Positions 14,587 to 20,555 of a stretch of 20,555 nt of DNA are shown one piece after another. Positions within the stretch are counted from its first letter, which is position 1; the number at the start of each line of letters is the position of its first letter. Under the pieces are notes generated by a model that searched no databases, was not told the origin of the DNA, and saw nothing but the letters and a program-made list of their open reading frames with translations. The position numbers and the translations under genes are program-made. This DNA comes from CBDHHC01 sp050633205 (GTDB lineage: Bacteria > Pseudomonadota > Alphaproteobacteria > Rhizobiales > CBDHHC01), in contig JBOEGA010000123.1 in NCBI GenBank assembly GCA_050633205.1, forward strand, positions 1 to 20,555. The letters run 5' to 3'.

Positions 14587-16088
14587 GAAAACTCCAGAAC
14601 ACCATCATCAATCTCACCCTGACTTAATGCCCACTGGTCAAGAAATTGATTATCGTAAACTTTCCATGGGCGTGTCTTTCCCTGCTTAGGCCAGTGGTGA
14701 CGGGCTCGCATGACATAACCTGATCTCAGGAAGAATGAAGTCTTGTCGTCGATATCATTTTCGTGGTTTCTGGGTGTGCAGACCGTATATTTCTTCTTTT
14801 CCATATGTTTCATAAGGCGGGTGAAATAAGCGGCCCCATATTCGCACCGTAAAGTCCATGAAGCATTAACATGCCCCTGTGCGTTTATCAGATTGGGTAC
14901 CTCACCAAACATCACCCCTTTGTAATTGACAAGTTTTCCCGTATTGATCGGCTGTCCGTCAACCTGAATGTCAATTCCTCCCATAATCCTCATATTCAGA
15001 CCGGTCGATGATACAATAATATCAGCTTCCAGTTTTTCTCCGGACTTCAATATAATTCCATCCTCAACAAAGTGGCTGATATGATCAGTAACGATAGTTG
15101 CCCGACCTTCTCTTACAGACTTAAAGAAGTCACTATCGGCATCAAGACAAAACCGCTGATCCCACGGAGCATATCTGGGCGTAAAATGAGTGGTTGTATC
15201 GAATTTATACCCCAGTTTGCGCCTGTTATGCATTTTGACAAAAAATCTCGCTACTCCCGGCATGCGCCTGCAAATCTGGTATAGCATCAGATTGCTGAGA
15301 CCAGCCTTGGTCCGTGCAATCGCAAAACCAACCCTGGTTGGAAGTATGTACCGCAATATATTAGTCAGGAGATATTTTCTCCGTCTTGAAAATATATAGG
15401 TCGGAGAGCGTTGCAGCATTATTGTGTGCCCGGCAGTTTTTGCGATTTCCGGAATCATGGAAATTGCTGTCGCACCACTTCCGATGACGACAACCTTTTT
15501 GCCTGCATAATCCAGATTCTCCGGCCAGTTCTGAGGATGTACAAAGTCTCCCTGAAACTTGTCTCTGCCTTCCCATTCTGGCTGATAGCCAGTCTCCTGA
15601 TCAAAATATCCTGTACACATATAGAGATACTTGCAGGTAATTTTAGTCAGATCGCCATTAGCATCTTGAACATTTGCAGTCCATAATGATTTCCCGCTGT
15701 CCCAGGATGCAGAGCTAACCTTGTGTCGAAAATGGGTATGATTTTTCAGACCAACCTCTTCAGCTGCCTCCTTGATATACTCAAGAATAACATCGCCGCA
15801 GGCAATAGCTTCAGGCCTCCTCCAGGGTTTGAAACTGAATGAAAGTGTAAATGCATCCGAGTCAGATCTGACCCCCGGATAACGAAACTGGTCCCAGGTC
15901 CCCCCAAGTGTTTCCCGGGCCTCTAATATAGTGAAACTCATTTCCGGGCAGTATTTTTGCAGATAGTAAGCCGCGCATATTCCTGCAATTCCAGCTCCGA
16001 CAATAAGGACATCAACATTATCCGGCATACTTTTTTTATTATGTGTTTTTAAAACGGCGATATTGTTCCCTGCAAGCTGGGGCTGCAT
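14583..16088 (-). CDS. EthA-like Baeyer-Villiger flavin monooxygenase
   Basis: A 501-residue FAD- and NADPH-dependent monooxygenase. FAD-binding GAGIAG is at 31-36, GGTWDQFRYPGVRSDSD at 62-78, and the Baeyer-Villiger fingerprint FxGxxxHxxxW is exact (Phe178, Gly180, His184, Trp188, then Pro). The NADPH Rossmann motif GSGATA is at 203-208, followed by LQRSPTYI. ATGLN later and YAP/NPWDQR-type blocks match the EthA/MymA branch, which oxidises ketones or thioamides to esters or S-oxides. The ATG at 16088 has GGAG 8 bases upstream; a Met at residue 21 has only an A-rich upstream sequence, so the 20-residue extension is likely real. The natural substrate is unknown. It is the last gene of a same-strand series, 207 bp after yghU. 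Confidence 0.87.
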   Translation of the reverse strand: MQPQLAGNNIAVLKTHNKKSMPDNVDVLIVGAGIAGICAAYYLQKYCPEMSFTILEARETLGGTWDQFRYPGVRSDSDAFTLSFSFKPWRRPEAIACGDVILEYIKEAAEEVGLKNHTHFRHKVSSASWDSGKSLWTANVQDANGDLTKITCKYLYMCTGYFDQETGYQPEWEGRDKFQGDFVHPQNWPENLDYAGKKVVVIGSGATAISMIPEIAKTAGHTIMLQRSPTYIFSRRRKYLLTNILRYILPTRVGFAIARTKAGLSNLMLYQICRRMPGVARFFVKMHNRRKLGYKFDTTTHFTPRYAPWDQRFCLDADSDFFKSVREGRATIVTDHISHFVEDGIILKSGEKLEADIIVSSTGLNMRIMGGIDIQVDGQPINTGKLVNYKGVMFGEVPNLINAQGHVNASWTLRCEYGAAYFTRLMKHMEKKKYTVCTPRNHENDIDDKTSFFLRSGYVMRARHHWPKQGKTRPWKVYDNQFLDQWALSQGEIDDGVLEFS

Positions 16089-16142
16089 ATAATTAACTCC
16101 ATACGATGATAATAATGGTAAATATAGTTATTTATGTACTGC

Positions 16143-16154
16143 ATATGATCATAT
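16143..16154. promoter_or_regulatory. 12-bp perfect palindrome upstream of the monooxygenase gene
   Basis: ATATGATCATAT lies 54 bp upstream of the monooxygenase ATG. On the minus strand it overlaps a possible -10 (TATATG), with TGGACA 19 bases further upstream as a weak -35. This position would suit a repressor operator. No regulator gene is adjacent, so this rests only on symmetry and location. Confidence 0.3.
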
Positions 16155-16255
16155 ATTCTATAATCACGAGAATGTGTCCACATGAAGAACTGTAAATAAA
16201 AATCGATGTATGAAGTTGATACGGAAGAGAAGGAGGTAAGGTTTCAGAGAGAGGG

Positions 16256-16282
16256 CAGGGCAATATAAAAAATATTGCCCTG
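16256..16282 (-). terminator. perfect 11-bp hairpin downstream of yghU
   Basis: CAGGGCAATAT (16256-16266) and ATATTGCCCTG (16272-16282) form an uninterrupted stem with a five-base loop, 13 bases past the yghU stop. On the yghU transcript the loop is U5, but no U-run follows the stem, so it may be a 3'-end stabilising hairpin or a weak terminator. Confidence 0.6.
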
Positions 16283-16295
16283 TTAAAATCAGTTA

Positions 16296-17171
16296 TTATT
16301 CGGGTGTTGCAATTTTATCTTGCGTCATTGTCTCAAAATCGCTGGCATCATGGCGCTCGTGAAGTTGCCCGGATGGCTCGCCCCAGGTACGATTGACCAT
16401 AATCCCGCGTTTTACAGCATCGCGTTCGGCAATTTCATTCGTCCATCTTACGACATTTTTATAGCTCTGAACCTGAAGAAACTCTCCGCCTTCATAAAGC
16501 TTGCCCAGCGTCAGCGCGCCATACCACGGCCAGATCGCCATATCGGCAATCGTATAGTCATCCCCAGCAAAATACTTATTATCTGCCAGCCTGCGGTCAA
16601 GCACATCAAGCTGCCGCTTGACCTCCATGGCATAGCGGTTAATGCAATACTCGATTTTTGTTGGTGCATAGGCGTAGAAATGACCAAAGCCCCCACCAAG
16701 AAACGGAGCACTGCCCATTTGCCAGAATAGCCAGGAAAGACACTCAGTGCGCTTTGCCGGATCTGACGGAATAAAGGCGCCAAACTTCTCGGCAAGATAC
16801 AGCAGAATTGAACCTGACTCGAAAACACGCGTCGGTTCAGGTGTGCTGTGATCCATCAATGCAGGGATTTTGGAATTCGGGTTAACCTCAACAAAACCGC
16901 TGCTGAACTGGTCTCCCTCCAGAATACGGATCAGATGCGCATCATACTCGGCACCTGCATGGCCAGCAGCAAGTAATTCTTCAAGCAGTATCGTAACCTT
17001 GGCACCGTTAGGCGTTGCCAGGGAATAAAGCTGTAACGGATGTTTACCTACTGGCAGGTCTTTATCATGGGTTGGTCCGGCAATAGGGCGGTTGATACTG
17101 GCAAATTTCCCGCCGCTTTCCTTATCCCATTCCCAGATTTTTGGTGGCTCGTAACTGGATGTATCATTCAT
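16296..17171 (-). CDS. yghU: YghU-type glutathione S-transferase (disulfide-bond oxidoreductase)
   Basis: A 291-residue cytoplasmic protein that aligns by eye with E. coli YghU over its whole length: EWDKESGGKFASINRP near the start, LPVGKHPLQLYSLATPNG, EVNPNSKIPALMDH, RVFESGSILLYLAEKFG, APFLGGGFGHFYAYAP, YTIADMAIWPWYG and the C-terminal QLHERHDASDFET. Family knowledge: YghU binds glutathione pairs and reduces disulfides, with weak classical transferase activity. The frame extends upstream to 17243, but the ATG at 17171 gives the family N-terminus (MNDTSSYEPPKIWEW) and length; its ribosome site is weak. It lies in a same-strand run, 118 bp after the SseB-like gene. A perfect hairpin follows. 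Confidence 0.95.
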   Translation of the reverse strand: MNDTSSYEPPKIWEWDKESGGKFASINRPIAGPTHDKDLPVGKHPLQLYSLATPNGAKVTILLEELLAAGHAGAEYDAHLIRILEGDQFSSGFVEVNPNSKIPALMDHSTPEPTRVFESGSILLYLAEKFGAFIPSDPAKRTECLSWLFWQMGSAPFLGGGFGHFYAYAPTKIEYCINRYAMEVKRQLDVLDRRLADNKYFAGDDYTIADMAIWPWYGALTLGKLYEGGEFLQVQSYKNVVRWTNEIAERDAVKRGIMVNRTWGEPSGQLHERHDASDFETMTQDKIATPE

Positions 17172-17289
17172 TTCGAACACTTTCTTTATGATGCTGCAAA
17201 TATGGCAATGATAGGCACACCCAGAATGGAGTGTCCAGTCCATTAAAGATAACTGCTATCAAATGATTTTGAGCCTGAATGCAGAGCCG

Positions 17290-18051
17290 TTATACCGCTT
17301 TTACAGAATAAAAATGATCAACAGCATTCATAATACCACCTGCCAGATCACTATCCCCCGCTACCATAATATCCATATAGTCCGGTGAGGTTAGAAACGG
17401 TTGGGCAGTTTTTGTCAGATCATCAAAGATAGCCCGGATTTCTGCATGTTCCAGACCCGCAATCTCCAGTACCAGTGCGAGGTGAGGCACTTCACCGTCC
17501 TGAACATAATGTACCTGCCCCAGCCATGCTCTTGTAATATGCTCCTTATTTTGCTGCAGCTTTTCTGTAAGAGCATCAATAAGGCCAACAGGAATTTCTG
17601 CAGGTGCGCCAACCAGAACCTCGGTACCTGCCGGTAACGACATATCCCCGCCCAACTGGGCGATAAAGTCCTTAAGCAGCTCAATTTCCTCTTTAACAAA
17701 GGTTTTCGAAAATTCCGTATTAACATTCAGCGCCCAGTTAAGGTCGGTTGACATCATTTCAGCTATAGCGTGCCCTGGCAAACCAACGACACCTATCTCA
17801 AAGTCCACGCCATCCTGTACCCAGTTCTGAAGCTTTTCCTGAGTGTCAAATAACATCACATAACGCTCATCCTCATATTCAAGGATAAGAGGCGAAATAG
17901 TGTCATTCTCGCCAATTGTACTAGCCCCGTCTTCCTCAGGAATTTCATAAACAGGAATAAACAGTTCAGTGTTCAGAAACAGGCTGTAAAAGGCTGAACG
18001 TTTTTCATCATCCTGCATTGCAGAAGCAAATGCCTGGTCAAGTGGTGTCAT
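17290..18051 (-). CDS. SseB family protein
   Basis: A 253-residue acidic, soluble protein with the two-part SseB layout. The N-terminal domain, about residues 1-125, has FYSLFLNTELFIPVYE, YVMLFDTQEKLQNW and GHAIAEMMSTDLNWALNVN (PF07179-like). The C-terminal domain starts near LPAGTEVLVGAPAEIP and contains TRAWLGQVHYVQDGE (SseB_C-like). In E. coli the namesake affects serine sensitivity, and its biochemistry is not well defined, so no reaction is proposed. AGGAAA about 8 bases upstream supports the ATG. It lies 77 bp after the methyltransferase gene on the same strand. The fold assignment rests on domain order and motifs, with no search done. Confidence 0.8.
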   Translation of the reverse strand: MTPLDQAFASAMQDDEKRSAFYSLFLNTELFIPVYEIPEEDGASTIGENDTISPLILEYEDERYVMLFDTQEKLQNWVQDGVDFEIGVVGLPGHAIAEMMSTDLNWALNVNTEFSKTFVKEEIELLKDFIAQLGGDMSLPAGTEVLVGAPAEIPVGLIDALTEKLQQNKEHITRAWLGQVHYVQDGEVPHLALVLEIAGLEHAEIRAIFDDLTKTAQPFLTSPDYMDIMVAGDSDLAGGIMNAVDHFYSVKAV

Positions 18052-18128
18052 TTAAGAATTTCCTTTCATTGACCCTGACATTAGAGCCGAAAATTGTCAT
18101 AGTGATGGGGATCATCGGAATATAGTGG

Positions 18129-18905
18129 TTAAACCTTTCGTCCGGTGACCACAATATGTGTGAATGAGAAAAAGAATTTACCCTGTTCAGCAAGAGCCAG
18201 TTGCTCTTCTGCCCAGGCTTCAACTTCAGCAGGTTCCAGCAGATTGTTATTAAGGACAAATTGTTGAGCCATATAAAACAGCATTTTCGCCATTCCATCT
18301 GCCCGGAAGCTCGTATCCATAAATGTGAGTGGAGTAATTGTCTCTACTGTAAAACCATTTTCTCTCATAAGGTTGGGAAGAATAGCTGGAACTCGACGCT
18401 CCACAAAGTGGGCATCCCATGCCTTTATTACCCGTTCCATGCGTTCAGGGTCTTCACTATGCCAGACTAATGTATCCCAGTGCATATCTCCAATAACCAC
18501 AAGCCCCTCAGGGCGCAGTACCCTGTGAACTTCTCTAAGGGCTGATGGTATATCATCTACATATTCAAAAACCTGCACCGATACAGCTTTGTCAATACTG
18601 CTGTCAGAAAGCGGAAGCTCAAGGACCGTCCCGCTTTCAATTCTGACATTATCCCGTCCGGCACATCTCTCTGAGGCAGTTTTCCGCATATCAGCAGCCG
18701 GGTCAATGCCAATCACTTTGCCATCCGGACCAACGGCTCGGGATAGTTCCATTGTCATAAAACCGGGCCCGCACCCAAGGTCAGCAATTGTCTCACCAGC
18801 CTTTGGTGACAGCGCATCCAGATTTAACATACGCCTTTTAACAATATCACTGCCCTGATAGGCATCTTCAAGTATAGCCCCGGTCTTTGCATCAAATTCA
18901 AGCAT
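18129..18905 (-). CDS. class I SAM-dependent methyltransferase
   Basis: A 258-residue protein with the classic Rossmann SAM motifs: IADLGCGPGFMTMEL (residues 40-54, GxGxG-type loop), the acidic strand end IGIDPAADM, then VQVFEYVDDIPSALREVHRVLRPEGLVVIGD. This is the UbiE/Methyltransf_11 style that acts on small molecules, but no substrate-specific motif is recognisable. The C-terminal part contains a Phe-rich segment (KFFFSFTHIVV). The ribosome site AGGAAGGTGAG directly before the ATG is strong. It is the first gene of the minus-strand series ending in the monooxygenase and is divergent from the small secreted protein genes. It could belong to quinone, lipid or secondary-metabolite methylation; this is open. 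Confidence 0.85.
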   Translation of the reverse strand: MLEFDAKTGAILEDAYQGSDIVKRRMLNLDALSPKAGETIADLGCGPGFMTMELSRAVGPDGKVIGIDPAADMRKTASERCAGRDNVRIESGTVLELPLSDSSIDKAVSVQVFEYVDDIPSALREVHRVLRPEGLVVIGDMHWDTLVWHSEDPERMERVIKAWDAHFVERRVPAILPNLMRENGFTVETITPLTFMDTSFRADGMAKMLFYMAQQFVLNNNLLEPAEVEAWAEEQLALAEQGKFFFSFTHIVVTGRKV

Positions 18906-19087
18906 TTCTCACCTTCCTGAATCCCTTTTTATCCATGTTTGAACGAATAAACAAGCTGGGCACAGGATTTATCCGGAGCGGTTGCAGAACAACATAAATA
19001 CCAATTTTAAATTGAACCTTTTGCAGGATATCGACGACCAAATAAATACATTCCTGATGAGTATTTCCAAAGTGGAGGTCGTATTAA

Positions 19088-19411
19088 ATGAATACTGCAT
19101 ATGTCAAAGGAATATCCGGTGCAATTCTTGGTGTTATTGCAATTGCAGGGGTATTTATACTTGCCCAACCTGTTTCAAAAGCGGAAGCAGGAAGCTGTAA
19201 ATCCAACGTAGTCAGTCGCGAGATCAAGGCCCGCTATAAAAGCCTCGGCAAGCAGAGAGCCAGAGCAAACTGGAGTAAAAAAGCCCGTCAGAGATATGGC
19301 TGGAAATATCGAAAATGGAGTAAGGCACGGCCCAAAGGTTATCATATCTCGGTGCGCGGACAATATTATCTGCTTTATCGCATACGTGCCCATGGCACGC
19401 CTTGTAAATAA
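19088..19411 (+). CDS. small secreted cationic protein, copy A (unrecognised family)
   Basis: A 107-residue protein. GGAGGT 8 bases upstream of the ATG is a very strong ribosome site. A signal peptide with hydrophobic core at about residues 10-27 and likely cleavage after Ala34 (AEA/GS) implies export. The mature 73 residues hold 22 Lys/Arg and one acidic residue (Glu45), with one Cys near each end (37 and 106). Residues 57-80 (bases 19256-19327) form a block RARAxWxxxAR-x(3)-GWxYRKWSxA shared, at the same residue numbers, with the next gene. The tail is Tyr-rich (QYYLLYR). I do not recognise the family. A cationic periplasmic or surface protein binding nucleic acid, LPS or peptidoglycan is possible but unproven. 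Confidence 0.7.
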   Translation: MNTAYVKGISGAILGVIAIAGVFILAQPVSKAEAGSCKSNVVSREIKARYKSLGKQRARANWSKKARQRYGWKYRKWSKARPKGYHISVRGQYYLLYRIRAHGTPCK

Positions 19412-19454
19412 TCACACATGCATCTTTTAAACAGAATTTCATAAGGAGAAAACT

Positions 19455-19775
19455 ATGATAAAACTATTAGTATCAATCAAAGCTGCCGTAATCGTTGCCA
19501 TGATGGCCCTGTCATTTGGATCTGGTCAGGCATCAGCCGGCATCAACCTTCCTTCAAAATGTAAACTGCCTCACATTAAAGTACACTGGGGTAAGGCTTT
19601 GAAAAAATCCTGGGCTCAGGGCCGCGCAAGAGCGCAATGGCAAAGACGTGCCCGTCGGGTTCATGGCTGGAGCTATAGAAAATGGTCTAATGCATATAAG
19701 CGTAATTCCAGTGAGTGTCATAAAAGTGGCCGCTGGTGGAAATGTGCAGCAGGCGCCTATGCTTGCAAAGGCTGA
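19455..19775 (+). CDS. small secreted cationic protein, copy B (paralogue of copy A)
   Basis: A 106-residue protein starting 43 bp after copy A, with AAGGAGAAAACT just upstream of the ATG. The signal peptide likely ends after Ala28 (ASA/GI). The mature 78 residues contain 20 Lys/Arg, one Glu, seven Trp and four Cys (36, 88, 97, 104). The block at residues 57-80 (bases 19623-19694) shares 15 of 24 residues with copy A, including RARA, W62, GW and YRKWS. Outside it the two proteins differ, with copy B having extra Cys and Trp in the tail (GRWWKC, YACKG). It probably shares a transcript with copy A, ended by the hairpin at 19802-19834. The function is unknown. Confidence 0.7.
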   Translation: MIKLLVSIKAAVIVAMMALSFGSGQASAGINLPSKCKLPHIKVHWGKALKKSWAQGRARAQWQRRARRVHGWSYRKWSNAYKRNSSECHKSGRWWKCAAGAYACKG

Positions 19776-19801
19776 TAGCAAAACAATAAAATAGTCAGAA
19801 T

Positions 19802-19834
19802 AAACATGGGCATATAATCCAGGTGCCCATGTTT
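19802..19834 (+). terminator. intrinsic terminator after the small secreted pair
   Basis: AAACATGGGCA (19802-19812) pairs with TGCCCATGTTT (19824-19834) in an 11-bp stem with an 11-base loop. The right arm ends in TTT, with a further T and CC after it. It lies 27 bases past the copy B stop and closes the two-gene unit. Confidence 0.7.
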
Positions 19835-20017
19835 TCCAGTTAAACTGTTTCCATACGCATAAAAATATATCCATCCCGCTACGTTTTTTTTCGAAATAAG
19901 TTTCATCAATTTGAATCACCTATATTTGAAACCCGTCACACTTCCATCATTCACCACAATGTGTACTGTTTCCGCATTATAGAGAAAAAGAAAATCTCGA
20001 TCTCGGAATAGGTCTCG

Positions 20018-20034
20018 GGCAGAGCACTTCTGCC
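20018..20034 (+). repeat. small leader hairpin before the HbpS-like gene
   Basis: GGCAGA (20018-20023), loop GCACT, TCTGCC (20029-20034), just ahead of the ribosome site AAGGA (20041-20045). It is short and could occur by chance. Confidence 0.3.
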
Positions 20035-20054
20035 AGCTTTAAGGATTAAGAGAA

Positions 20055-20555
20055 ATGTTAGAAAAACAGTTCAGACTTTTGGGCACAGCCATATGTGTTA
20101 TATTTTTATCAATGACCACTATTCAGAATTCCTTTGCAGGAGAAATGCGTCAGATATTGACGCTTGATATGGCAAAGAAAATGGCAGATGCCTGTGAAGC
20201 CAAAAAGAACAGTAACCCTGAATGGAGAAAAATAAATATTGCAATTGTAGATAACGGAGGAAACCTCGTATTGTTCCGCCGTCAGACAGATGCATTTATG
20301 GGGAGCATTAACATCGCAATTGACAAGGCAAAGTCAGCAGCAAGAATACCGTTTCCTACACGAACTATTGCTGAAATTGTATATGGCAAGGACGGAAAGT
20401 CTGGCCGTAATCCAGGATTGGTTCATGCCGGTGTAGTCGCTTTCGCAGGTGGAATGCCAATCCGTAATTCTTCCGGGCATATGCTTGGTGCAATAGGCAT
20501 ATCCGGAGCCACATCTGATCAGGATGAAGAGTGTGCAAAGGCTGGAATTGAGGCA
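20055..20555 (+). CDS. secreted HbpS/GlcG-type heme-binding-like protein, partial (cut at right edge)
   Basis: Open from an ATG at 20055 (AAGGA 9 bases upstream) to the window end, 167 codons. A signal peptide with core ICVIFLSM and probable cleavage after Ala28 (SFA/GE) implies export. The body is the GlcG/HbpS fold (PF03928): LTLDMAKKMADACEAKK, NIAIVDNGGNLVLFRRQ, AIDKAKSAARIPFPTR, then GGMPIRNSSGHMLGAIGISGATSDQDEECAKAGIEA. Family knowledge: HbpS binds heme outside the cell in Streptomyces; GlcG is encoded in the glycolate operon of E. coli without a clear role. Only a few C-terminal residues are probably missing. It is 5 kb from glcDE, so linkage to glycolate use is weak. Confidence 0.85.
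   Translation, partial: MLEKQFRLLGTAICVIFLSMTTIQNSFAGEMRQILTLDMAKKMADACEAKKNSNPEWRKINIAIVDNGGNLVLFRRQTDAFMGSINIAIDKAKSAARIPFPTRTIAEIVYGKDGKSGRNPGLVHAGVVAFAGGMPIRNSSGHMLGAIGISGATSDQDEECAKAGIEA

Noticed and set aside
17172..17243. 24-residue N-terminal extension of YghU
   Set aside because: It is Cys/His-rich and unlike the family; starting at 17171 gives the standard YghU N-terminus.

Overview
The window looks like chromosomal DNA of an AT-leaning alphaproteobacterium. The methylmalonyl-CoA epimerase, pyruvate kinase and GlcD/GlcE sequences read like alphaproteobacterial members of their families, and signal peptides and outer-surface genes indicate a Gram-negative envelope. I cannot name a genus. 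I see no rRNA, tRNA, CRISPR array, transposase or prophage gene; this is mostly ordinary chromosome with a few less familiar extracytoplasmic genes.

Layout. (1) 1-790, minus: a TAXI-type TRAP solute-binding protein cut by the left edge, followed by a 474-bp gene-free stretch. (2) 1265-4132: a KpsS/KpsC-like capsule glycosyltransferase (+) facing an O-antigen ligase/polymerase (Wzy_C) gene (-). (3) 4384-5959, plus: methylmalonyl-CoA epimerase and an FMN-dependent L-lactate dehydrogenase, 16 bp apart. (4) 6092-9181, plus: an orphan periplasmic substrate-binding-like protein and an exported VWA protein ending in five tandem repeats of about 86 residues, followed by a hairpin. (5) 9239-11629: a GFA-type zinc protein (-), a GNAT acetyltransferase (+) and pyruvate kinase (-). 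(6) 11969-14586, plus: glcD-glcE, with no glcF anywhere in the window. (7) 14583-18905, minus, in transcription order: SAM methyltransferase, SseB-like protein, YghU-type glutathione S-transferase, EthA-like Baeyer-Villiger monooxygenase. (8) 19088-20555, plus: two tandem, paralogous, very basic small secreted proteins, a terminator, then a secreted HbpS/GlcG-type protein cut by the right edge.

How the genes fit together. Lactate dehydrogenase, GlcDE and pyruvate kinase all bear on 2-hydroxyacid and pyruvate metabolism, and the epimerase belongs to propionyl-CoA breakdown. The GFA protein, YghU, the monooxygenase and the methyltransferase look like detoxification or small-molecule processing. 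The least explained parts are the pair of cationic secreted proteins at 19088-19775, which share a 24-residue Trp/Arg/Lys-rich block at identical residue numbers, and the VWA repeat protein with its orphan binding-protein neighbour. These are the best candidates for undescribed biology here.
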